Positions 23,874 through 33,511 are shown, counted from the first letter of the stretch. The stretch: 37,598 nt of DNA from Bondarzewia mesenterica (GCA_004802705.1 SGPL01000333.1:568-38165); one strand, 5' to 3'. The notes: generated by a model not told the origin, from the letters alone. Translations and numbers: made by a program.

Positions 23874-26117
23874 ATTTGTCTGTGCACGTCATTGTATTGT
23901 ACATGATCACGATGTAGGGGATTATTGCAAGGGTCAACTCTCCATTCTCTTCTATTGCTACTAAGACCTCCCAATACAGGCTGTTTCCTGCACCAGTAGG
24001 AAGGATGGTGAGAAAGTTGCAGTTCACTATTAAAAAAGTGATAGACTAGCTGAGCCTGTTCTGCTGATTTAAAAGTCACCTCCAGATCTTTGAAAGCCTT
24101 ATAGAGGGCCATGAGGGTGACATTGAGCTGAGATGTCATCACTGAGGAGATGGAAATAATAGGAGGGAGTGCCATGGTCAGCCTCACTAGTAGTGCAGAG
24201 GGTTGAGGGGTAGAAGGAAATGAAAGTGGGTCCATAACCTCAGTGGAGACCCAATCCATGGCTATAGGAGATGTGGATTATATAGGATGGACTGTTTCAG
24301 TACTGTCAATGTCTATTGTTGATGATACAAAGGCTGCAGGAGGGGCACCATACTTGACATGGTACTGAGCAATGCCTGCAGCTATTGCATCCTTTATATT
24401 TGCCTCGACATCTCTATTGACTAAGTAAAGAATGGGTGGAAGGAGGCCTTGTAGAATAGAACCTAGAGTAGAATGAAGAACATGCTCAATGGTCTGTTCA
24501 ATTGTGTGTGATGCATCCTCATGAGTGGTACTATCACAGCTAACAGCCAATGATAAAGGCCTGCAAAAGATGCGATGATGCATGCCTCTGCCTCCATTGT
24601 GTTAAGTACAGCATTGGCGAGGAGTGCTTGGACTCTAAGCATAGGAGCATGACACTGTGATGTCTCCGCAACCTCATTGCAAAAGATGCAAAGTGATGGG
24701 AACTGAATGGGGGCTAAATCTAAGCACTGATGTTTGGTACTCACAAAACTCGCTGAAGCCCAACATCGATTCTGAGCGCAGCATGGGAAGAGTGCTTGCC
24801 TCACCAGAATACATTTGAAAAGCCTGTAATGAGCCATGACCAGAAGACAGGTCACCAACAACATTATTCTGGCTGGCAACAGGTTCAACATAGGACAGTG
24901 GAATGAACACTCACTTTATAGCAATCACTATATCCCTCCAAGCCCTGATGGACAGAGGCACGTGGATATAAGTGTGCATGATAGTTTTCAAGGATCGTCT
25001 GAATGCTTTTGAATCCACATGTTGTCCATTTCATATGTACAAAAACTCTTGATAAGCTGCCTTGCTATTTTTCCCATGGACGACCTCAGCAAAGATGATC
25101 TCAAGGGGATGCACGATGAAGAGATAGTATTGGAGCAATCAAGCCAATGCCAGTGGAATGAGAATAGAAATGAAAACATCATGCTGCATGATGTTGGACA
25201 TTTTGTTGTACTGCATTATGAACTATAACTGACCATGAGCCCAGAATACATTATGATGTCATAAGGTGTTATGAAGGTGGATGTTCTCCTCCTCCGTCAC
25301 TCATAATGGCTGGCTGGAAACCGTGTGGAATAGGAGAGCAAGCAGTTCATTCACCTTGACGGTGTTCAAAGGGGCCGAGACAATACCCGAGTGATACCAT
25401 TCAAATGCAGAGTCTGTAGAGGATGTTGCGAGCTTGTACTTCTTTCTTTCAAGAAGCATGTGGTTTAGGAGGAGGTAAGGCCTCTCCATAAATTCTGCAT
25501 TATAAATGAAGGAATATCCAAAGCGATCATCCGATAGATAATCCCATAGGTCAGCTGGAATGGTGTACAGTATTATAAAACCATCAGAGAGTGCGAGCAT
25601 CTTTTTTCAGGTCTCGTCCACTATAGCTTGAAGGCCGATGTGCAGCTGTGAGATGTCCAAGCTCTGACCCATATACAACATGACATCCATGTCCATGGAC
25701 CATACAATAGTTGGGGGAAGAACCTGAGAGTGTACTACGGTGCTAGCATAGTGCTACATATCTTTAATATTGTAATATGTAGAGAAGCGTTCTTCTTACA
25801 GGAGGTGAGGGAGTATTCTGCACAAGCCCTGGTGGAAAAGGATGAGATAAGAAAAAATAGAAAAGATGAGAGAGGGAAAGTACCCATGTGCCTGTGACTC
25901 ATAATTTGAAAATGTGAGAGTGATTTGTCAGAAAACCATGGCCTTAAGTTTGTAAGTCTCATAGATGAGCAGTGACATCGTGTCTGCAGCATCCTTGAAT
26001 GTCCCATCCTCTTTCATCTGATAGACTGCCATCTAACAAGTTAGGGGGTCACCCCAATGCAAGTCAAACACATCTGGCACAGGCTCACTAAGAACTTATC
26101 CTTGCTCTTGTGTATTG
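23816..26117 (-). pseudogene. Tyrosine recombinase-like / RecQ-like helicase fusion pseudogene (left copy)
   Basis: Mirror of the right-arm copy at 31054-33355, which is described in full there. Seen here on the minus strand: a 55-bp intron at 25829-25883; a long frame with the recombinase-like GHG...QMY block and R-A-W-R; a linker; then a RecQ-like start (FKSAEQAQLVYHF) and the Walker A LPTGAGNS with Asn for the catalytic Lys. In this copy the homopolymer before the helicase is six bases (24032-24037), giving a different frame from the right copy. Most stops are the same in both arms. The helicase breaks off after motif Ia, where the minisatellite begins. Inactive. Confidence 0.72.
25829..25883 (-). 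other. Intron in recombinase-RecQ pseudogene (left copy)
   Basis: 55 bp on the minus strand with GTACTT at the 5' end, a long pyrimidine tract and CCACCAG at the 3' end. Splicing joins exon ends ...YESQAHG and ACAEY... in frame. Confidence 0.7.
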
Positions 26118-26120
26118 TAG

Positions 26121-26342
26121 GGCACAGGAGTCTGAGATGCTTGCCAGTGAGCACAATGGCATATATTAGATTCTGCTGGGCCCAGTGGTCTGAAATGTTT
26201 GCCGGCAAGCACAGTAGTAATTGTATGTAGCTGGGCTCAGATGTCTCAAATGCTCACTGGTGAGCCCAGTAGTATGGTGTATTGAGCTGGGCCCAGCAGC
26301 CTCAGATGCTCACTAGTGGGCAGTAGTATATTGAATCAGATC
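26121..26342 (+). repeat. 56-bp minisatellite, four units (left arm)
   Basis: Four units of 55-57 bp share GGGCCCAG, a (T/C)CTCAGATGCTCAC-like stretch, GAGCACAGTAGTA and an AT-rich end. Internal palindromes (GGGCCC, CTGGTGAG-like) are present. It lies at the 5' end of the recombinase-RecQ gene. Confidence 0.78.
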
Positions 26343-26599
26343 TCTGTTTCGACTCAACGGAGGTGCTGGATGGGTGATAAATGTAAACAGGCAATGAATG
26401 ATAGCTATATCCTTATGCACCTCCTCACTCTAACTGCTAGAGCAATTGAAGAAGCTGGCTGGTGTTGAATAAATACAGAGTTATCCTGTCAACACCTTTT
26501 TCATGTTCTAGGGAATGCTAATGACCTTGTCCAACTATAATAAAGGACTATGATGCGCGAAATAAGCCAAGATATCCTGTGACCTATTCCTTTCACTTT

Positions 26600-27735
26600 A
26601 GCGAGAATTCTTAGCATTCTCTTGTGCATTATTCACTCAATTGAGACTTTTACCATCATCTATCTCCTTCCTCTAGAAGAGCAGTCTCTAGATAACATTG
26701 AGGCTTTGTACAAGTCTTGCATCTTTGTGGTGGGAGGCAAAGAACAAACTAGCTCTCAGCTTTTCAATATACTCCAAGCTTAATTTATTCATCATCTAGA
26801 TTTGCTGTTGAGTGTAAACCTTCCTCTCTACTTTGTGCAAGCCTTTCAGAGGCAGCTTTTATCCTATGAAGATACTGAAACTGATAATGTATTTGCAGAA
26901 GTCACTAACAAAACATTTGGCCATAGAAAACAGATGAGTGAATATAACTGTACACACCAGAAGAATGACTCAAACTTGTTAATTAGCTGTCAGAAGCTGT
27001 TTTCAAGAGTGAGTGAGAATTTGATCAACCAGCATGGTATAGAAACTCAAGGGAAGATAACATGTTGAGCAGTGATTCTGGCAAAGGTGAAGGGCAAGGA
27101 AAAGGAGTCACAAAAAGGAGCATCATCTAGTAATGTAATGACACTAGATGTGAAGTCAAAGGTCAAGCAAGAAGAGAAAACCAGATGTCTGTGAAATAAA
27201 ATCCTCATTTTATGTCTGACAACCTTTGACTTCAGATCACTTATTTTGAGGATTAGCAGGACTGTGTCATGACATGTGTGAGATGGTCAGACTGATGCAA
27301 TGCACCTTTAAGGGCAAGCTTGAATGTAGTTTGTACAGACTTAGACTGTCTAGCTCTCAGCAGGATGATGGTAATCAAACAATGAAGGATGACAATGGCA
27401 TTTTTGTGTTTGCAAAGTGGAAAAATGTTGTAGCAAATACTAGCAGTTGCAATGCAGTATTACTCACTCACAGTAACCCCTCTGAATCTTCAAGTGCCAA
27501 ACAAGATACTGCTTGTGGTTCTGAAATATGATCTCTCATGTCCTATTATCCCCTCTTTATATTCTGAGGAACACAATGAGAGATATGCCTATAACAATGC
27601 CAAATTCACAATTACTGCAGTTGCCACATGAGACCATGAGTGGCTTGCAAGCCCAACACACTCATGATTGCACACGGCTGTCATACTTATGGCATTCAGG
27701 CCCATTGTATGATAAATTGATAGCAAGAAAATAAA
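26600..27735 (+). pseudogene. Unidentified degraded gene (left copy)
   Basis: A plus-strand frame from about 26630 to 27195 is broken by only a few stops. It reads smoothly across them: SLDNIEALYKSCIFVVGGKE before a TAA, then LPLYFVQAFQRQL and MSEYNCTHQKN, then after TGA 27066 a Lys-rich segment with KVKGKEKESQKG. A second set of frames follows at 27274-27735 (FVFAKWKNVVAN; a frame shift; VLKYDLSCPIIPSLYSEE). I do not recognise a family. It lies between the Copia LTR and the recombinase-RecQ gene and is transcribed away from the latter, so the two are divergent. It could be one spliced gene or two. Identity is unknown. Confidence 0.4.
27151..27234. repeat. 13-bp perfect inverted repeat, possible hairpin (left arm)
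   Basis: TGAAGTCAAAGGT at 27151-27163 faces ACCTTTGACTTCA at 27222-27234, with a 58-bp loop that itself contains weaker pairing (ATCCTCATTTTAT against TATTTTGAGGAT just outside). Confidence 0.6.
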
Positions 27736-27920
27736 TTGCAGCTATTTGAGCATCCATGAGCAATAAGTTCTCACACTCACTGAGAAGGCACCAATTTTTG
27801 ATGCCAAGTGGCAATGCCTGCCTAATCTTATAAAGCAATTGGTATTGGTTTTTGGCTAGCTCATCACTGATTTACATTTTTTCCACTTTAATCACACTCC
27901 CTCACCCTTATGTCTAAGAA

Positions 27921-28404
27921 TGATAATATCAGAAACCAGTTGAGTTCATGCTGAGGCAGACAGGACAGTTTGCCGACTGCATGAAGCAAGCCTGCATGAC
28001 AAACTCGCCAATCAGTGGCTGTTGGGAACGATTTTGTTGAGCACAGCGAAAACAGGCGACTAGCAAGCTAGGAGAGCAACAACGAAGTGTATATGTGGAC
28101 ACTGCAGTCCAAAGTGAGCCATTGGGGGAACAGAGCTGCAGGTATTTATGCTAGAATGAACAATAGGAAGTGAAACAAGGAATCTGAGACATAAGAACAA
28201 TAACACAAATGATTGGCACTGTGGCACAATAACTGAAGTGAAACATATGGCCAAGTGACACCAGAAACAAGAGAACAATGGAAAGGACGTCTCAAGACAT
28301 TCTGGACCGTCTCAGACAATGGAGAGATGATGAATCAATGAAGAAGGGAAATAAAATCGGAAAAATACCGAATAAAATGCCATAACATCAATCAAGTCAA
28401 CACA
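27921..28404 (-). repeat. Inverted Copia LTR at left of palindrome centre (484 bp)
   Basis: Reverse complement of the LTR at 28802-29251. On the minus strand it starts TGTGTTGA at 28404 and ends ATTATCA at 27921. It has 30 bp near 28347-28376 that the right LTR lacks, flanked by the repeated word ATAAAAT. Its 5' terminus abuts RNase H coding sequence directly, which is not normal for an LTR element. The outer end is inferred from TG...CA ends, because homology continues outward. Confidence 0.8.
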
Positions 28405-28763
28405 AGCCTCAGGGAGTCGCTGCGCAGTCCATCACTGAAGCAGAGTTCATTTCTGCGGTTCAAGCGGGCAGGGAGATCGTTTGGATGCGTCATTTGCTGT
28501 CTGAACTTGGCTATGAGGTCAAGGGCCCTTCTATTCTTTGCATTGACAACCAATCTGTGATCAGTGTGGTGAACAACCCAGAGCATCACGGGAGGATGAA
28601 GCACTTGGACTTGAGGTTCTTTTGGCTGTGTGACCAGGTGGAAGTTGGTATCATTCAACCACTGTATATTCCTACAGAGGAGATGGTTGCAGATGTTCTC
28701 ACCAAGGCAGTTCCTCCTGAGAAGGTGGATGTTTGCAGGAAGCTGATGGAATTGGAAGGATAG
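28405..28763 (+). CDS. Copia RNase H fragment, frame intact (Copia-3)
   Basis: One open frame of about 119 codons ending at TAG 28761, with no start codon of its own. It is the C-terminal part of a Copia polyprotein: QSITEAEFISAVQ (catalytic Glu), then IDNQSVISV (catalytic Asp), KHLDLRFFWL, and VADVLTKAVP near the end. RNase H removes template RNA during reverse transcription. Unlike every other coding stretch in the window, it has no stop or frameshift and retains CpG sites (GTCGCTGCGCAG), so it is the youngest element here. The 5' 90% of the element is missing: the frame begins exactly where the inverted LTR ends. Confidence 0.9.
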
Positions 28764-28785
28764 GTGATTTTTGGATTCAGAGAGA

Positions 28786-28801
28786 TGTCTCATCAGAGGG
28801 G
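28786..28801 (+). other. Probable polypurine tract of Copia-3
   Basis: CAGAGGGG directly precedes the TGTGTTGA start of the right LTR, in the correct position after the RNase H stop codon. Confidence 0.6.
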
Positions 28802-29251
28802 TGTGTTGATTTGGTTGATGTTGTGGCATTTTATTCATTGGTTCATCATCTCTCCATTGTCTGAGACAGTCCAGAATGTCTTGAGACGTCCTTTCCATTG
28901 TTCTCTTGTTTCTGGTGTCACTTGGCCATATGTTTCACTTCAGTTATTGTGCCACAGTGCCAATCATTTGTGTTATTGTTGTCTCAGATTCCTTGTTTCA
29001 CTTCCTATTGTTCATTCTAGCATAAATACCTGCAGCTCTGTTCCCCCAATGGCTCACTTTGGACTGCAGTGTCCACATATACACTTCGTTGTTGCTCTCC
29101 TAGCTTGCTAGTCGCCTGTTTTCGGTGTGCTCAACAAAATTGTGCCCAACAGCCACTGATTGGCGAGTTTGTCATGCAGGTCTTGCTTCATGCAGTCGGC
29201 AAACTGTCCTGTCTGCCTCAGCATGAACTCAACTGGTTTCTGATATTATCA
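28802..29251 (+). repeat. 3' LTR of Copia-3 (450 bp)
   Basis: Begins TGTGTTGA after the polypurine tract and ends at the likely terminus ATTATCA. It matches the reverse complement of 27921-28404. The start is firm, because homology between the arms ends exactly there. The outer end is an inference. Open frames inside it (28764-29111 and its mirror 28060-28278) are not genes. Confidence 0.85.
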
Positions 29252-29439
29252 TTCTTAGACATAAGGGTGAGGGAGTGTGATTAAAGTGGAAAAAATGTAA
29301 ATCAGTGATGAGCTAGCCAAAAACCAATACCAATTGCTTTATAAGATTAGGCAGGCATTGCCACTTGGCATCAAAATTGGTGCCTTCTCAGTGAGTGTGA
29401 GAACTTATTGCTCATGGATACTCAAATAGCTGCAATTTA

Positions 29440-30570
29440 TTTTCTTGCTATCAATTTATCATACAATGGGCCTGAATGCCATAAGTATGACAGCCATGTG
29501 CAATCATGAGTGTGTTGGGCTTGCAAGCCACTCATGGTCTCATGTGGCAACTGCAGTAATTGTGAATTTGGCCATTGTTATAGGCATATCTCTCATTGTG
29601 TTCCTCAGAATATAAAGAGGGGATAATAGGACATGAGAGATCATATTTCAGAACCACAAGCAGTATCTTGTTTGGCACTTGAAGATTCAGAGGGGTTACT
29701 GTGAGTGAGTAATACTGCATTGCAACTGTAGTATTTGCTACAACATTTTTCCACTTTGCAAACACAAAAATGTCATTGTCATCCTTCATTGTTTGATTAC
29801 CATCATCCTGCTGAGAGCTAGACAGTTTAAGTCTGTACAAACTACATTCAAGCTTGCCCTTAAAGATGCATTGCATCAGTCTGACCATCTCACACATGTC
29901 ATGACACAGTCCTGCTAATCCTCAAAATAAGTGATCTGAAGTCAAAGGTTGTCAAACATAAAATGAGGATTTTATTTCACAGACATCTGGTTTTCTCTTC
30001 TTGCTTGACCTTTGACTTCACATGTAGTGTCATTACATTACTAGATGATGCTCCTTTTTGTGACTCCTTTTCCTTGCCCTTCACCTTTGCCAGAATCACT
30101 GCTCAACATGTTATCTTCCCCTGAGTTTCTATACCATGCTGGTTGATCAAATTCTCACTCATTCTTGAAAACAGCTTCTGACAGCTAATTAACAAGTTTG
30201 AGTCATTCTTCTGGTGTGTACAGTTATATTCACTCATCTGTTTTCTATGGCCAAATGTTTTGTTAGTGACTTCTGCAAATACATTATCAGTTTCAGTATC
30301 TTCATAGGATAAAAGCTGCCTCTGAAAGGCTTGCACAAAGTAGAGAGGAAGGTTTACACTCAACAGCAAATCTAGATGATGAATAAATTAAGCTTGGAGT
30401 ATATTGAAAAGCTGAGAGCTAGTTTGTTCTTTGCCTCCCACCACAAAGATGCAAGACTTGTACAAAGCCTCAATGTTATCTAGAGACTGCTCTTTTAGAG
30501 GAAGGAGATAGATGATGGTAAAAGTCTCAATTGAGTGAATAATGCACAAGAGAATGCTAAGAATTCTCGC
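29440..30570 (-). pseudogene. Unidentified degraded gene (right copy)
   Basis: Mirror of 26600-27735. On this arm the second part stays in one frame for 121 codons (29532-29897), joining FVFAKWKNVVANT to AMQYYSLTVTP and VLKYDLSCPIIP. The left copy has a shift there, so the left copy carries an extra mutation. The first part (30103-30369) keeps 88 codons with a single residue changed from the left copy. Family unknown. Confidence 0.4.
29937..30020. repeat. 13-bp perfect inverted repeat (right arm)
   Basis: TGAAGTCAAAGGT at 29937-29949 and ACCTTTGACTTCA at 30008-30020, the mirror of 27151-27234, both stems intact. Confidence 0.6.
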
Positions 30571-30828
30571 TAAAGTGAAAGGAATAGGTCACAGGATATC
30601 CTGGCTTGTTTTGCGCATCATAATCCTTTATTATAGTTGGACAAGGTCATTAGCATTCCCTAGAACATGAAAAGGTGTTGACAGGATAACTCTGTATTTA
30701 TTCAACACCAGCCAGCTTCTTCAATTGCTCTAGCAGTTAGAGTGAGGAGGTGCATAAGGATGTAGCTATCATTCATTGCCTGTTTACATTTATCACCCAT
30801 CCAGCACCTCCGTTCAGTCGAAACAGAG

Positions 30829-31050
30829 ATCTGATTCAATATACTACTGCCCACTAGTGAGCATCTGAGGCTGCTGGGCCCAGCTCAATACACCATACTA
30901 CTGGGCTCACCAGTGAGCATTTGAGACATCTGAGCCCAGCTACATACAATTACTACTGTGCTTGCCAGCAAACATTTCAGACCACTGGGCCCAGCAGAAT
31001 CCAATATATGCCATTGTACTCACTGGCAAGCATCTCAGACTCCTGTGCCC
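30829..31050 (-). repeat. 56-bp minisatellite, four units (right arm)
   Basis: Mirror of 26121-26342 with the same unit number and a few substitutions (for example AAGCA/AAACA). It lies just upstream of the recombinase-RecQ frame. Confidence 0.78.
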
Positions 31051-31053
31051 TAC

Positions 31054-33355
31054 AATACACAAGAGCAAGGATAAGTTCTTAGTGAGCCTGTGCCAGATGT
31101 GTTCGACTTGCATTGGGGTGACCCCCTAACTTGTTAGATGGCAGTCTATCAGATGAAAGAGGATGGGACATTCAAGGATGCTGCAGACACGATGTCACTG
31201 CTCATCTATGAGACTTACAAACTTAAGGCCATGGTTTTCTGACAAATCACTCTCACGTTTTCAAATTATGAGTCACAGGCACATGGGTACTTTCCCTCTC
31301 TCATCTTTTCTATTTTTTCTTATCTCATCCTTTTCCACCAGGGCTTGTGCAGAATACTGCCCTCACCTCCTGTAAGAAGAACGCTTCTCTACATATTACA
31401 ATGTTAAAGATATGCAGCACTATGCTAGCACCGTAGTGCACTCTCAGGTTCTTCCCCCAACTATTGTATGGTCCATGGACATGGATGTCATGTTGTATAT
31501 GGGTCAGAGCTTGGACATCTCACAGCTGCACATCGGCCTTCAAGCTATAGTGAACGAGACCTGAAAAAAGATGCTCGCACTCTCTGATGGTTTTATAATA
31601 CTGTACACCATTCCAGCTGACCTATGGGATTATCTATCGGATGATCGCTTTGGATATTCCTTCATTTATAATGCAGAATTTATGGAGAGGCCTTACCTCC
31701 TCCTAAACCACCTGCTTCTTGAAAGAAAGAAGTACAAGCTTGCAACATCCTCTACAGACTCTGCATTTGAATGGTATCACTCGGGTATTGTCTCGGCCCT
31801 TTTGAACACCGTCAAGGTGAATGAACTGCTTGCTCTCCTATTCCACACGGTTCCCAGCCAGCCATTATGAGTGACGGAGGAGGAGAACATCCACCTTCAT
31901 AACACCTTATGACATCATAATGTATTCTGGGCTCATGGTCAGTTATAGTTCATAATGCAGTACAACAAAATGTCCAACATCATGCAGCATGATGTTTTCA
32001 TTTCTATTCTCATTCCACTGGCATTGGCTTGATTGCTCCAATACTATCTCTTCATCGTGCATCCCCTTGAGATCATCTTTGCTGAGGTCGTCCATGGGAA
32101 AAATAGCAAGGCAGCTTATCAAGAGTTTTTGTACGTATGAAATGGACAACATGTGGATTCAAAAGCATTCAGACGATCCTTGAAAACTATCATGCAGACT
32201 TATATCCACGTGCCTCTGTCCATCAGGGCTTGGAGGGATATAGTGATTGCTATAAAGTGAGTGTTCATTCCACTGTCCTATGTTGAACCTGTTGCCAGCC
32301 AGAATAATGTTGTTGGTGACCTGTCTTCTGGTCATGGCTCATTACAGGCTTTTCAAATGTATTCTGGTGAGGCGAGCACTCTTCCCATGCTACACTCAGA
32401 ATCGATGTTGGGCTTCAGCGAGTTTTGTGAGTACCAAACATCAGTGCTTAGATTTAGCCCCCATTCAGTTCCCATCACTTTGCATCTTTTGCAATGAGGT
32501 TGTGGAGACATCACAGTGTCATGCTCCTATGCTTAGAGTCCAAGCACTCCTCGCCAATGCTGTACTTAACACAATGGAGGCAGGGGCATGCATCATCGCA
32601 TCTTTTGCAGGCCTTTATCATTGACTGTTAGCTGTGATAGTACCACTCATGAGGATGCATCACACACAATTAAACAGACCATTGAGCATGTTCTTCATTC
32701 TGCTCTAGGTTCTATTCTACAAGGCCTCCTTCCACCCATTCTTTACTTAGTCAATAGAGATGTCGAGGCAAATATAAAGGATGCAATAGCTGCAGGCATT
32801 GCTCAGTACCATGTCAAGTATGGTGCCCCTCCTGCAGCCTTTGTATCATCAACAATAGACATTGACAGTACTGAAACAGTCCATCCTATATAATCCACAT
32901 CTCCTATAGCCATGAATTGGGTCTCCACTGAGGTTATGGACCCACTTTCATTTCCTTCTACCCCTCAACCCTCTGCACTATCAGTGAGGCTGACCATGGC
33001 ACTCCCTCCTATTATTTCCATCTCCTCAGTGATGACATCTCAGCTCAATATCACCCTCACGGCCCTCTATAAGGCTTTCAAAGATCTGGAGGTGACTTTT
33101 AAATCAGCAGAACAGGCTCAGCTAGTCTATCACTTTTTTTAATAGTGAACTGCAACTTTCTCACCATCCTTCCTACTGGTGCAGGAAACAGCCTGTATTG
33201 GGAGGTCTTAGTAGCAATAGAAGAGAATGGAGAGTTGACCCTTGCAATAATCCCCTACATCGTGATCATGTACAATACAATGACGTGCACAGACAAATTG
33301 GATATCAAAGTATTGCAAATGTTGTCAGCATTAGACTCAGTTGCGGCCGTCTAGG
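31054..33355 (+). pseudogene. Tyrosine recombinase-like / RecQ-like helicase fusion pseudogene (right copy)
   Basis: After a 55-bp intron one frame runs from 31342 to 33138 (about 600 codons) with 12 stops, seven of them TGA: 31562, 31868, 31910, 32030, 32138, 32258, 32495. Part one (to about 31900) is unidentified. Part two, about 31957-32400, looks like a tyrosine recombinase C-terminus: His-Pro-Leu-Glu at 32060 (Arg I expected; CGT to CAT), Arg-Ala-Trp-Arg at 32225 (HxxR position), and Gly-His-Gly at 32332 with Tyr at 32360, nine residues after the His as in XerD-type enzymes. A linker follows. The RecQ-like part then opens with SAEQAQLVYHF near 33106 and Walker A LPTGAGNS (Asn for Lys at 33187), in another frame after a 7-T run (33134-33140). 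It breaks off after motif Ia. Integration plus unwinding would be the ancestral role; this is inference. Confidence 0.72.
31287..31341 (+). other. Intron in recombinase-RecQ pseudogene (right copy)
   Basis: GTACTT at 31287 and CCACCAG ending at 31341 enclose a pyrimidine-rich 55 bp. The upstream exon frame (MAVYQMKEDGTF from 31138, one TGA) joins the downstream ACAEYCPHLL frame in phase. The upstream frame can be followed back to about 31054 with stops at 31072 and 31135. Confidence 0.7.
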
Positions 33356-33511
33356 ATTACCATGAGAGGTAATTCAAATGCTGTTGGAGTTAGACCTAAT
33401 CTAGAGACAGCAATTGTTGTTGTTGTTGTTATTGAGGACTACTATAAGAGGCTTATTTGAGTGGGCTCCTGAGCCAGGCGGTGACCATCCAGGACTATCG
33501 TGAGAGATTGA
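33298..33511 (+). repeat. 60-bp minisatellite, about three units (right arm, RecQ side)
   Basis: Mirror of 23660-23873. It contains a GTT triplet run at about 33416-33435 inside the middle unit. Reads in the sense direction of the recombinase-RecQ gene. Confidence 0.75.

Larger units (their letters stand above)
19572..28404 (+). repeat. Left arm of giant inverted repeat (at least 8.8 kb)
   Basis: The reverse complement of this arm is found at 28802-37598. Paired coordinates sum to 57171 give or take a few bases from end to end (for example 19572 with 37598, 28081 with 29090), so net indels are very small outside the LTR. Encoded fragments differ at a few percent of residues. The inner boundary is the terminal base of a Copia LTR. 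The outer boundary cannot be set, because the partner runs off the window. Confidence 0.97.

Noticed and set aside
24988..25228. Open frames on both strands (24988-25182 minus, 25019-25228 plus) and mirrors at 31943-32183
   Set aside because: They are out of frame with the recombinase-like reading, which explains the same DNA with recognisable motifs.
28764..29111. 115-codon plus-strand frame and its mirror at 28060-28278
   Set aside because: Both are inside the Copia-3 LTRs and share their sequence only because of the inverted repeat; LTRs do not encode protein here.
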